Assembly: GCA_900177435.1 (NCBI GenBank)
Contig: FXAI01000001.1
Coordinates: 319,982-383,981 of the forward strand
From: Alteromonadaceae bacterium Bs31
GTDB taxonomy: Bacteria; Pseudomonadota; Gammaproteobacteria; Pseudomonadales; Cellvibrionaceae
DNA length: 64,000 nt
Reading direction: 5' to 3'
Under the pieces are notes generated by a model. It worked only from the letters and a program-made list of their open reading frames with translations, was not told the DNA's origin and did no database searches. Position numbers and translations under genes: made by a program. Shown piece by piece: positions 17,869 through 26,750 of this stretch. Each line of letters begins with the position of its first letter. Position 1 is the stretch's first letter.

Positions 17869-19656
17869 TTAAAAAGACGAGATGTCGCTCTTGTCTACGT
17901 TACAAACGTCTGTATTCCACTGTTGGCCAATCTTTTCGGAGTCTCCGCCTTTGCTCTTGTCGATACCCTTATATTCAACACATACCGAGGGTTTATCGCT
18001 GTCGTAGTCTTTAATGGCTAAGTTAGTGATGGTCACTGTATCGCCATAGTTGCCGTTCGCGCCGGCTACACTGCCGATTTCTGCATCGATAATCACATGG
18101 TCAACGATAAGGTCACGTGGGCCGCCGTTGCCGGTGCAGTTACCGCAGGAGCGCCAGAGCTTGCCGTGTACACCGGTGAGAGTGAAGCCACCTTCAACGA
18201 TTACGGTACTGTTTTTGGAGTTGTGCTGGAATACCTTGTCTGGTTTTCCGCCAGGGCCATCTTTAGTGTTGTGCGCAGAGCCGCCAATAATGGTCATAGT
18301 GCGGCCGCTGGACTTCAGCGTTGCTGCGTCTTCGCAGATTTCTTCCCACACAACGTTTTCAAGTACACAGTCGCCGGACGAGCAATGGATACCGTCACCA
18401 CCGGCAGCGCCGTCGATAACCAGGTTCTTAACGGTTGCGTTTTTCAGTGTAATTACCGGGTCCTGACCTTCTGCGTCGCTGGTACATTGTTCTTTAGCGC
18501 TAAGCGTGATGCCGGCGCAGTCAAACACACCGTTTTCAAGCACTGCTCCAGTTTTACAGGCTGGGTCTGGGCTGCCGCTGCTGCCACTGGAGGATGAAGA
18601 GCTGGAAGAACTGCTACTGGAGGAACTGCTGGAGCTAGTGGATGAGCCACCTGAAGAGGAGCTGGAACCACTCACTGTGCCGTTGGCATTGTACACTTCG
18701 AATTCAGCGATCATTGGTGCTGAGTAAGCGCTGTCGATCATAAGGTTCAGTTTTACACCCACTTGAGTAGCGAACTGCACAACCAGGCCGTTGCCGATTG
18801 AGCTGCCTGCAGCCACTTCCTGACCGGTGTCGTTGTTAACCAGACGCCATGCACTTATTTCATTACCCATCTCGTAGATGATAGCGGTGTTATAGCTAAC
18901 ATCGCTGCCAAACTTGGCAGAAAGCCTTTCTCCACTGGAGGAAGGAGCCATCCAGTAGGAACTGTAATTGCCATCGTAAGACCGGCTGTAGCTGGTGCCG
19001 CCACCTTTACCTGAGCCGTCTGCGTTAACAGTCAGGTTCGAGCCGAGGTCACCGCTTGGCTCAGAAGTAGGCGCTGGTGTTGGGTTTGGCGTTGGTGCTG
19101 CTGTTGGAGCTGGAGTCGGTGCCGCTGTTGGAGCCGGAGTCGGCGCTGCAGTGGGGGCTGGCGTAGGTGCCGCTGTGGGCGCAGCCGTTGGAGCCGGTGT
19201 GGGCGCAGGCTGAGTGCTGCCGGAAGACTTATAGACTTCGAACTCCGTGATCAGTGGCGCAGCGCTGGCTGAATCGATCATGAAATTAACTTTGCTACCG
19301 GTTTGGGTGGCGAAGTTAAGTTCGAGTAAGCCGTTGCTGAAGTCAGAACCGGAGCCCGATGCGATTTGTGCTCCGGTGCTGTGGTTTACCAGTCGCCAGC
19401 TAGAAACGTAATCGCCAGCCTGATAGACACGTACCATGTTGTAGCTGGTGGTAGAAAATTTTGCGGAAATACGCTCATCACTGCTAGATGGTGGCATCCA
19501 GTAAGAGCTGAAGTCTCCGTCCCTTACGTCACCATAGCTGGTGCCGCCTCCTTTACCAGATCCATCTGACCCGGTAACCAAGTTCGGGCCCGTATCTGCG
19601 AGGGCACCACTTGCGAGGCTACTTATAGCAATTGCTAGCATAAACTTACGAACCAT
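17869..19656 (-). CDS. Secreted multidomain pectate lyase, PL3-type
   Basis: 595 residues: signal peptide (1-20), a ~125-residue beta-sandwich module (GSGKGGGTSYGDVRDGDFSS, ending TEFEVY), a Thr/Pro/Ala linker (about 150-198), a second copy of the same module (about 200-325), a poly-Ser/Gly linker (about 328-365), then the catalytic domain. The duplicated modules look like discoidin/CBM-type carbohydrate-binding domains. The catalytic part has the PL3 signatures GDGIHC, NVVWEEICEDAATLK, DKVFQHN and GKLWRSCGNC, the parallel beta-helix fold that cleaves polygalacturonate by beta-elimination in a calcium-dependent way. Poly-Ser linkers are characteristic of Cellvibrio, Saccharophagus and Teredinibacter plant-wall enzymes. 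Six or more Cys suggest disulfides. Terminated at 17803-17831. Confidence 0.92.
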   Translation of the reverse strand: MVRKFMLAIAISSLASGALADTGPNLVTGSDGSGKGGGTSYGDVRDGDFSSYWMPPSSSDERISAKFSTTSYNMVRVYQAGDYVSSWRLVNHSTGAQIASGSGSDFSNGLLELNFATQTGSKVNFMIDSASAAPLITEFEVYKSSGSTQPAPTPAPTAAPTAAPTPAPTAAPTPAPTAAPTPAPTAAPTPNPTPAPTSEPSGDLGSNLTVNADGSGKGGGTSYSRSYDGNYSSYWMAPSSSGERLSAKFGSDVSYNTAIIYEMGNEISAWRLVNNDTGQEVAAGSSIGNGLVVQFATQVGVKLNLMIDSAYSAPMIAEFEVYNANGTVSGSSSSSGGSSTSSSSSSSSSSSSSSSSSGSSGSPDPACKTGAVLENGVFDCAGITLSAKEQCTSDAEGQDPVITLKNATVKNLVIDGAAGGDGIHCSSGDCVLENVVWEEICEDAATLKSSGRTMTIIGGSAHNTKDGPGGKPDKVFQHNSKNSTVIVEGGFTLTGVHGKLWRSCGNCTGNGGPRDLIVDHVIIDAEIGSVAGANGNYGDTVTITNLAIKDYDSDKPSVCVEYKGIDKSKGGDSEKIGQQWNTDVCNVDKSDISSF

Positions 19657-20018
19657 ATTAATTCTCCGACTTCGTATTATCAGTATTTATTGAATGAAGG
19701 TTGATCAAATGTTGTCTAAGACGACAGATGAATAGAATTTATAGGTCTTTGAGTGGCGCGTGAAATATCAAAATCGTATGGAAAGCCTGTTATCTAGCTC
19801 TTTTTGTGAGGTGCGTCATATAAAAAACGATTTGTTTAGATCAAAAAGTTTTAATGCTTTATTGACGCTTTTTTGTACACAGAGAAGTATTTGCTCACTC
19901 CATTGATAATTAAGCGATTTATTGAATAAAAAACCTGCAGCTATAGAACCAAACCTTACGGATCCTCCACGCTAATTGGCAAATACCGATATATCGTTAT
20001 AACTACAGGCTAGGCAAA
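19657..20018. other. Upstream region of the pectate lyase
   Basis: About 360 AT-rich bp between two divergent genes. No further coding frame. It presumably contains the promoter of the pectate lyase gene; no operator is recognisable by eye. Confidence 0.4.
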
Positions 20019-20224
20019 ATGAAAATAATCGCAAAAAAAAGTCTTAAAAATAAAGCCTTAAAATCGGTCGTTATGAAACCGTTGGGGTTTACAACCCTTG
20101 GTGATCACAATTATCAGGTAGTGGGGGGGAAGTGACAGGTTTTTGTACACCAACGTGGGTCTACACCCCGTTCGAATGGCTAGCCGGTATTGGTGTAACT
20201 GCCTGTGCCCACAAAACGCTTTAG
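20019..20224 (+). pseudogene. Double-glycine-leader peptide (RiPP/bacteriocin-like), split at a G7 tract
   Basis: Frame 1 (20019-20135) encodes a basic 38-residue peptide starting MKIIAKKSLKNKALKS and ending DHNYQVVGGK, then TGA. Seven G (20123-20129) form a G-GGG-GGG slippery heptamer. A -1 shift (or one extra G) makes the reading continue ...QVVGG-EVTGFCTPTWVYTPFEWL and end ACAHKTL at 20224. The joined product would be a ~68-residue precursor with a double-glycine leader and a ~31-residue aromatic core with two Cys, the form of class II bacteriocin-like peptides exported by C39-peptidase transporters. No transporter or modification gene is adjacent. It could be a broken gene, a phase-variable G tract, programmed frameshifting, or a base-call error. 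Confidence 0.45.
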
Positions 20225-21561
20225 CGCTGCTCGTGGGCGAGCGTTAAGGCCTGGGTAAACTGGGGGCGATGCTGCCGCTGAATAGCGTTTATCTCTTTGG
20301 CGATTATCGCTAGCTCTTGCTCGCTATGTTCAAGCAAATGGCTCGCAGCAGCGAGGGGCTCCTCAGCCATAAGCTCATCAGAGTATTGGAAAAAACAGCG
20401 TTGTTGCCCCAGCTTTTTCATCAGCTCTCTGGTTTTTTTTGTTCTGCTAATGGCTACTACAGGAACCCCTTTCTTATGGGCCGCGAGTGTAGCGTAATAT
20501 TTGGAACTTATGAGTAGCGCAAACTGCGCAGTCACTTTTTCCAGTTCGAAAGCGTTCAGTCTCGCCTCAATGAGCTCGATATTACTTGCCCTTCTAAAAC
20601 GGCTTTTCAGTGTTGTGCACAAACGCAGATCATCAGAGCTAGCCGTGTAGGGAATAATGTATATGAAGGGGTTCAAGGCACTTAGCCCTGAAATCAGCTC
20701 ACTGTAAAATTCAAGTAATTGATCGAAACTGGAATAGTCCAACAGCTGACTCCCAGGAATAACGGCAATTGCGCCTTGCTTTATGTTAAGTGGGCTAAGA
20801 GAAGACGGGTTTTTGTAAATGGCATTGTCTTCCAGCTCGTGGCCAGCAAGAATAAAATCGCAACTCTGCTCCAGGTTACTTTCTGTGTGTTTGCTCAGGT
20901 GTTTTTTAGAGTCGGGATCGAGGAAAAATATTTTTTTCGGAACGGGTAAGGCCAGTTTTAAAAATAGCCAAAAATTAAAGCGCATTTTTATGGGGTAGTT
21001 GAACGGACCAAAATATTGCGGGAAAAAGTAGTAAGGCAAGTTGAACCTTTTGGAGAAGGCCACGTTTGACAGACAGTTTGCAGACCAGCCTGTGCCTCTC
21101 TTGGAACTTAATTGAAAATTTCCCAGGTCGAGCATGCACAGCGTCTGTTCGGCGATGTGTCTAATCTCCTGTTCCTGGGGGAGCTTTCTGAAAAACAGCC
21201 TGTTGCCTCGTGAAATCAGCCTGGCCCTGCTGTGAAAAACCCAGTGAATGATTTTGAAGTTGTAACTGTTTTTTTCTTCCTTACTTGCTGGATAGTTCAG
21301 CATTGAGAAAACCACAGGCTTAAGCTGTGGGTGTACTTGTTTAATCAGCGCTATGGCGGAAAATATCATCGCCGAGGATCTGGGGCTATTTAGCTCCGCC
21401 CCGCAGAGGATGATGTATTTTTTTTCTCTATCGCTATGCTTCGGCTTAAAGAGTTTCATCTTTAGAAGCATCAAACAGTGGTTTAGTGTGTAAAACTGAC
21501 GGAACAAATAATACGAGCTAGCCTGATAAATGCGCGTAAATTTTTTGAATAGTGATTTCAT
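20221..21561 (-). CDS. Polysaccharide pyruvyl transferase family protein
   Basis: 446 residues with no signal peptide. The N-terminus has a basic patch, then a Rossmann-like start (KYIILCGAELNSPRSSAM). The middle carries FNLPYYFFPQYFGPFNYP, the region where CsaB/WcaK proteins read PQ.xGPF. The C-terminal half has IAVIPGSQLLDY, then ISSKYYATLAAHKKGVPVVAIS, matching the SxRxHa...GvPvv segment of the PS_pyruv_trans family. The expected role is transfer of pyruvate from PEP to a glycan hydroxyl pair, or a glycosyltransferase-like relative. Its stop overlaps the end of the small peptide gene. It belongs by context to the surface-glycan block that follows. Confidence 0.75.
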   Translation of the reverse strand: MKSLFKKFTRIYQASSYYLFRQFYTLNHCLMLLKMKLFKPKHSDREKKYIILCGAELNSPRSSAMIFSAIALIKQVHPQLKPVVFSMLNYPASKEEKNSYNFKIIHWVFHSRARLISRGNRLFFRKLPQEQEIRHIAEQTLCMLDLGNFQLSSKRGTGWSANCLSNVAFSKRFNLPYYFFPQYFGPFNYPIKMRFNFWLFLKLALPVPKKIFFLDPDSKKHLSKHTESNLEQSCDFILAGHELEDNAIYKNPSSLSPLNIKQGAIAVIPGSQLLDYSSFDQLLEFYSELISGLSALNPFIYIIPYTASSDDLRLCTTLKSRFRRASNIELIEARLNAFELEKVTAQFALLISSKYYATLAAHKKGVPVVAISRTKKTRELMKKLGQQRCFFQYSDELMAEEPLAAASHLLEHSEQELAIIAKEINAIQRQHRPQFTQALTLAHEQR

Positions 21562-21749
21562 ACAGCGAATGACTTACAACTAGTTTTTACAAGGTTATAC
21601 CTGTGTTCGGCGCTTTAGCTTGGTGCCTTGTTTCGCGCTGCAAGGCTGAGTGCGTTAAAAGCAGCGCTTAGCGAACATACAGTTGTAGTATTGTTTATAG
21701 CGGCCACTATGCTGCTTGATGTAGAACATACAATGGTGAGAATACCGCT

Positions 21750-22730
21750 CTACCAGTTTGTCGACTGGTATATCTGGGATATCAAGGCTGTTGTCTGTCT
21801 GGCGCTCTGCGCGTTGGCCAGTGGTGCTCTGCCTTGTGCGATCGCGTCCTCAAAATCCAGCAGAATACTTTTGTGCGCGCTGCAGTCGTCAACGGCGGCG
21901 CTGGTTGCTCCGTCGTGGTTATAGTTAAAATTACTGTCACTGGGGTTGGGGATATCCTCGAAGTGCCACTGGCTAATCACGTCGTCGGTCATGGTAAAGC
22001 TTCCTTTGTCCGAGTGTACTTCCAAGCGTGCAGCGAAGCCCGGCCAAGTGGCGGTGGAGGCGACTACGCTTCCAATCATGCCATTGTCATACTTCAGCAA
22101 AGCGGCGCCGTGGTCTTCAGCCTGTATGTTGTGGGCAAAGGTTCCCATGGTGCTTACCACCTTTGTTGGCAGACCAAAAAACCAAGTGTATAAATCCAGA
22201 TTGTGACAGGCTTGCTGCATAAAGGGGCCGCCACCGTCGATGTCGTAACCACCGCGATAAGCGGCACTGTCGTAGTAGTCCTGCCCCCGGTAAAATTTGG
22301 CACTGAGATCCGCCGAGAATATTCGGCCCAGGGCATTTTTACTCAACAGTTCTTTAATGGCCTGGTTATCCGGGGAGGTGCGTCGCTGAAAGCATACGGC
22401 AAGGGTAAGCCCTGCCTGCTCGCAGGCGGCTATGGCTTGATCCACTTGCTCGATGGTAATGCCAAGCGGCTTTTCCGTCAGTACATGCTTACCCAGCTTT
22501 GCTGCTTCTATCGCTCCCTGGCAATGTAATCCATTGGGGGTGGTGACAATGACTGCGTCAAAATCAGCCTTAACAGCCGCCAGGCTTGGCCAGCAAGGAG
22601 CTTCGGCGTTGGCTGGGAGGTGTTTGCCGGAGCGACTAATACAGCCAACAAGCTCGCTGTGCTCAAGCTCAGAAATGGCCTTAACGTAGGTGTTGCTGAT
22701 ATTGCCAGTACCGACGATGACATACTTCAT
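21750..22730 (-). CDS. Gfo/Idh/MocA-family NAD(P)-dependent oxidoreductase
   Basis: 326 residues from the ATG at 22730, chosen for GGAG 6 nt upstream; an in-frame ATG at 22757 would add nine residues. The N-terminal Rossmann domain opens MKYVIVGTGNISNTYVKA. The conserved TPNGLHCQGAIEAAKLGKHVLTEKPLG segment contains the EKP lysine used for catalysis. The C-terminal alpha/beta domain has GGPFMQQACHNLDLYTWFFG, where the His of HNLD is the usual active-site residue. Such enzymes oxidise or reduce sugar positions, often on nucleotide sugars. Adjacent to glycan genes. Confidence 0.88.
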   Translation of the reverse strand: MKYVIVGTGNISNTYVKAISELEHSELVGCISRSGKHLPANAEAPCWPSLAAVKADFDAVIVTTPNGLHCQGAIEAAKLGKHVLTEKPLGITIEQVDQAIAACEQAGLTLAVCFQRRTSPDNQAIKELLSKNALGRIFSADLSAKFYRGQDYYDSAAYRGGYDIDGGGPFMQQACHNLDLYTWFFGLPTKVVSTMGTFAHNIQAEDHGAALLKYDNGMIGSVVASTATWPGFAARLEVHSDKGSFTMTDDVISQWHFEDIPNPSDSNFNYNHDGATSAAVDDCSAHKSILLDFEDAIAQGRAPLANAQSARQTTALISQIYQSTNW

Positions 22731-22982
22731 ATTCAACTCCGTGGGCTGTAAAGCCATTCACTTCAGGTTCAAATAGGTGCTTAAGCGTCTGGGGTGCTCA
22801 CTTGCCAGGCACATAATCGGCCAATTTTAGTACACAAACCGATGGAAATGCGCGCTTTTGGGAAATGGCTTAGGATATGACAGCGCTCACGCGGTTCGCT
22901 TTGCCTGTGACGAGTAGTTGCTTGATGATAAAAGCGAAAAAAACAATAATGGCCGTCCTTTTTACCACTCGAGAATAATGCT

Positions 22983-24287
22983 GTGCCCGCTCGAACCAAC
23001 TCGCCGACAAATGCTTCCACAAGCCAGGCCATTTCACCGCAGTTGCTGTTTTGGCTGATGATATTTGCCGCGCTCTTGCTGGGTTTTAATATCATGGCCC
23101 ATCTTGAGCACAAAATCGGTGATGAGGCAGTACATCAGTTTCAGATAAACTGGTTCAAAGACGGTCGTTTTGAGGTGTTTAAATACACCACCATGATCCC
23201 GCTCTATCACGCGGTTATAGCGGGGCTTAGTAAGCTGTTGGGCTTGGGGTCTCTGAATGGCTTGCGCTTTACCAACATGCTGTACGCGGCGGGTTTGGTA
23301 CCCGCCATGTTTTATCTGGTGCGTTGTTTTTACCCTCAGGAAAGCATTTCGCGAACCCTTCTGCTGGTTTTTACGCCTTTTCTTTTTCCACTCTTTTTCA
23401 TCACCTATACCGATTTGCCTTCCTTGATGTTTGTGCTGTTTATGGTAGAGAGGGCGTGGAAAAAACACTATTTCTGGGCAGCGGTATTGGCATTGTTTGC
23501 GGTCTTAATGCGCCAGCCAAATATCATGTGGGTTGCTTTCACTACCTGCCTGATTGCCCTGAATGCAGCGCAGGAAATGTCTGTTGGATTGAGCTTGAAA
23601 GGCCAGGGAGATAGGCGAGGCATACTGGATAAAAACTATTTGCTAACGGTACTGGAGCGCATACAGTATTTTTTGGTGGTGTTTTTGTTGTTTGTGGGTT
23701 TTGTGCTTTGGAATGGCGGTGTTGCCCTGGGGGATGCCGAACATCATCCCATATCGTTTAATCTTTCAAACCTCTATTTTTTCTTGCTGGTGGCCTTTGT
23801 GGTATTTTTACCCTTCAACATAGAGCAGCTTGGCAATATTAAAGCGCTGATCTTCAAGCATTGGTGGATTGTTGTTATTTTGGCGGTATGTTTTGTTATC
23901 TATTTTTATACCTACGAGCATCCGCACAAGTATAACCGCACTTCCCTCAAGTTTTATCGCCACAACCTCTTTATACATTACACCTGCGATATTTTACCCT
24001 TGCGCATAGCCAGCTTTATTCCTATGGCGTGGATGTCTCTCAGCTTCGTTAGCGCTGTTAGAACCAGTGCATACGGCGCGCAGCTGCTGCTGTTATTACC
24101 TTTTGCGCTCTTGTCTTTTGTGCCCTTGCCGCTCATCGAACAGCGTTATTATTTTGTGGCCTTAACGCTCTTTCTTGCCATGCGGCCGTCAATAACAGCG
24201 TGGAGCACGGCTATAAACTTGTTTGTTTTCGTGGCCTTGTGCGCATATATTTTATTTAATATTTCAAGGCAGATATTTTTCCTCTAG
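22983..24287 (+). CDS. ALG10/DIE2-like membrane glucosyltransferase
   Basis: 434 residues, GTG start at 22983. About ten or eleven membrane spans. The first extracytoplasmic loop has the family signature DEAVHQFQINWFKDGRF followed by TTMIPLYH; YTDLPSLMFVLFM and LMRQPNIMWVAF complete the pattern known from eukaryotic ALG10/DIE2 alpha-1,2-glucosyltransferases (GT59). Those transfer glucose from a polyprenyl-phosphate-glucose donor to lipid-linked glycans. In this window a GT2 polyprenyl-phosphate glycosyltransferase and a GtrA protein follow, which would supply and flip such a donor. Function inferred from family plus context. Confidence 0.75.
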   Translation: MPARTNSPTNASTSQAISPQLLFWLMIFAALLLGFNIMAHLEHKIGDEAVHQFQINWFKDGRFEVFKYTTMIPLYHAVIAGLSKLLGLGSLNGLRFTNMLYAAGLVPAMFYLVRCFYPQESISRTLLLVFTPFLFPLFFITYTDLPSLMFVLFMVERAWKKHYFWAAVLALFAVLMRQPNIMWVAFTTCLIALNAAQEMSVGLSLKGQGDRRGILDKNYLLTVLERIQYFLVVFLLFVGFVLWNGGVALGDAEHHPISFNLSNLYFFLLVAFVVFLPFNIEQLGNIKALIFKHWWIVVILAVCFVIYFYTYEHPHKYNRTSLKFYRHNLFIHYTCDILPLRIASFIPMAWMSLSFVSAVRTSAYGAQLLLLLPFALLSFVPLPLIEQRYYFVALTLFLAMRPSITAWSTAINLFVFVALCAYILFNISRQIFFL

Positions 24288-24303
24288 GGGGGAGCAAATA
24301 CCG

Positions 24304-26427
24304 ATGTATGGCATTTACCTGATTTTTACACTTATATTTATCTGGTTTGGAGTAGCAGGGGCTACCCTTGCGAGCTACCGTTTTTGCCCTCATTTTGCCA
24401 TTGCCCGCAGTCTCGGTATTCTGGCTTTTGTGTTAATCATGTTTTTTATCGAACACTTCGTAGGGCTGGGCAGCCTTATGTGGTTGCTGCCAGTGTTACT
24501 GCTAATTTCGGGGATTTTGTTTTGGCAGAATGCTGATGTGATTAAGAGCCGGGCCTTTGTGGTATCTGAACTCATTTTTCTGGCGGCGTTTTTGTACGCT
24601 TTTATGTGGCGCTTTTCCTTTCCGTCTATAACGCCCTCATCGGAACGCATGACGGATTTATTCTTTATCACCAATTACCTTTCCGGGGTGAGCTTGCCGC
24701 CAGTTGATAACTGGAACCCCCCCCACCTGTTTGACTACTACTACGCTTTTCAGCATTACGGTGCAGCCTTGCTGGGACGTATGTTTAACCTGGGGCCTGG
24801 TGAAACCTATAACTTTGCCTTTGGCTTATTAGCGGCTTTGCCAATCACCTTGCTTGTTTTTGCTGCTCAACGGCTGATTGGCGCAGCACAATTGCCGCGT
24901 TTGCAGGCTAACTTACTCCTTGCTTTACTCACGGCCTCTATTGTTTTTGGTGGTACAGGCTTTACCCCTTTGCTGAAACTGGTATACGACGCCCCCGCCA
25001 AAGAAACGTATGTAAAACCCAATATGAGCGCTAATGGCAAAGAGGCAGCGCTTAAACGCTATAGAAGTGCCCTGGCGAGCCAAAGTCGAGATCATATTAT
25101 TGGCGCTGTACGTTATATCGGTAGTGACCGGGATAAAAATCTGGACGGCGCAAAAAATGTTAATCAAAGCCTGGCAAAGGTGTTTTTCCCCAATACCACC
25201 ACTTTAGTAAAAGGCAAGAAAATGACATTGCCTTCGGAGAATCTGGGCTATCAGTATTTTCTGGGGGACTACCATCCAACCGTAGGCGGGTTCTTCCTGT
25301 TGACGCTGGTACTCGGCATTATGCTCTCCCTGCTTCCCGGCGCTGCCGTGCCAGCTTCGGCTGCGGTGGAGAAAGAACTCTGGCCGAAACTGGCCCAAGG
25401 CGCATTATCCCTGTGTGTGCCCTTGATGATGATCACCAACACTTGGACCATGCCTCTGCTGGTGCTGCTTATTGTTGCGTGGATGATCTATCGCCTGCTC
25501 AGTAAACTGCCCATATTCTGGCCCTGGATGATAGGCGGTGGGGTGGCGGGAACCTTTCTTATCTACCCCTTTATGACGGGCTTTTTAACCAGCACCTTGT
25601 CTACCCCCATAGCCTTTGTTCCCGAGGAGATGCATACGCCGCTTTCCCGTTTTATTGCCTTGCAATGGCCGGTGATTGTTCTCATCGCCATGGGGTTCTG
25701 GGAAGGTCGGTACAGAAAAATAGCCTGGATGTTCAGCGGCTTGTGGTTATTTCTACTGATATTGTCTGAGGTCATATATATCGATGACCCTACTGGCGAT
25801 TATTACAGCCGAACCAATACCGTGATGAAATGGTGGGGATGGATACAGGTAGGGGTATTTATCTCTCTCGGGGCGCTGCTACTAAGCTCCTCGATAAAAT
25901 GGCTGCGCTGGGCCTGTGCAGGGGTGCTGTTTATTATTGCTTTTAGTGCATCTGTGGATATACAGCGCTACTGGCTCTACACCGGCAAGCACTACGCGGG
26001 TTACATGGAGGGGCATCGCTGGTATACCAATAACGCAACTAACCGACAGATGTTTGAATACTTACAGGCGGCTCCCCACGGCGTGGTGTTGGAGCCAATA
26101 TTGGATAATGCTTACAGTAATACCAGTATTTACGGTATCTTTAACGGCAAACCGGTATTGTTGGGCTGGCCCTCCCATTTGCGCACGTGGCACGGCTCGG
26201 TGCCTCGTATCTGGATAATGAAGGACGAGATAGGTAAATTTTATAAAGGTGAGAAGGAGGACGCGCTAATCTGGTTGCAGGGCAATAAAGTCGAATATAT
26301 TGTATTTGGCCCTAAGAGTAGTAACAAAGCCTTTGATAAAATACATGAGCAGATTAAGACAGATTATGCCTGGTTAGAATTCGAGCACTCAAAACGGCGA
26401 CACACGGGTATATGGGTTCGCAAATAA
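24304..26427 (+). CDS. DUF2298-like multispanning membrane protein
   Basis: 707 residues from the ATG at 24304 (GGGGAG about 10 nt upstream), 16 bp after the ALG10-like gene and clearly co-transcribed. About 14 membrane spans. The first large loop contains MTDLFFITNYLSGVSLPPVD followed by NPPHLFDYYYAFQHYGAALL, matching the DUF2298 (Chlor_Arch_YYY) pattern MDfafln...FPPpDPW..g..inYYYfG. The C-terminus is a soluble domain with VEYIVFGP. The family looks like GT-C-fold glycosyltransferases (PMT/ArnT type) acting on polyprenyl-linked sugars in the periplasm; the acceptor is unknown. Confidence 0.75.
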   Translation: MYGIYLIFTLIFIWFGVAGATLASYRFCPHFAIARSLGILAFVLIMFFIEHFVGLGSLMWLLPVLLLISGILFWQNADVIKSRAFVVSELIFLAAFLYAFMWRFSFPSITPSSERMTDLFFITNYLSGVSLPPVDNWNPPHLFDYYYAFQHYGAALLGRMFNLGPGETYNFAFGLLAALPITLLVFAAQRLIGAAQLPRLQANLLLALLTASIVFGGTGFTPLLKLVYDAPAKETYVKPNMSANGKEAALKRYRSALASQSRDHIIGAVRYIGSDRDKNLDGAKNVNQSLAKVFFPNTTTLVKGKKMTLPSENLGYQYFLGDYHPTVGGFFLLTLVLGIMLSLLPGAAVPASAAVEKELWPKLAQGALSLCVPLMMITNTWTMPLLVLLIVAWMIYRLLSKLPIFWPWMIGGGVAGTFLIYPFMTGFLTSTLSTPIAFVPEEMHTPLSRFIALQWPVIVLIAMGFWEGRYRKIAWMFSGLWLFLLILSEVIYIDDPTGDYYSRTNTVMKWWGWIQVGVFISLGALLLSSSIKWLRWACAGVLFIIAFSASVDIQRYWLYTGKHYAGYMEGHRWYTNNATNRQMFEYLQAAPHGVVLEPILDNAYSNTSIYGIFNGKPVLLGWPSHLRTWHGSVPRIWIMKDEIGKFYKGEKEDALIWLQGNKVEYIVFGPKSSNKAFDKIHEQIKTDYAWLEFEHSKRRHTGIWVRK

Positions 26428-26624
26428 TTAACTATTAAGCCGGCAATCAAATAAGTACTTCTTCTCCTATTTGATTGTCGCCCTTGAAATACAGGAGAAA
26501 CGGGCAGGGTTACTGGCATTTCAAGGCTTCGCGCCGGTTTGTAAGCGGCGGCACACCCTTGTGCCGTATTCAGCCGACCGTATCGTGTGTTGCAGGGTTA
26601 ATATTGGCTACGAAGCTAATGGCT

Positions 26625-26699
26625 ACGACATTAGTAACTAGGATATTAGTAACTACGACATTAGTAACCACGCCATTAATAACTACACCATTAATAGCT
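26625..26699. repeat. Five tandem 15-bp units
   Basis: Units begin at 26625, 26640, 26655, 26670 and 26685, close to ACGACATTAGTAACT with drift (ACGCCATTAATAACT, ACACCATTAATAGCT). They lie in the 323-bp gap before the GT2 gene. The 15-bp length keeps frame, but neither strand reads as a believable protein. Confidence 0.85.
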
Positions 26700-26750
26700 G
26701 CGAAAAAATAGCAGCTTAAAAAAATATTAGTGCAATAACAATAAGAATTA

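Noticed and set aside
18580-18650. Acidic Leu/Glu-rich open frames opposite the pectate lyase
   Set aside because: They are the reverse reading of the poly-Ser linker codons.
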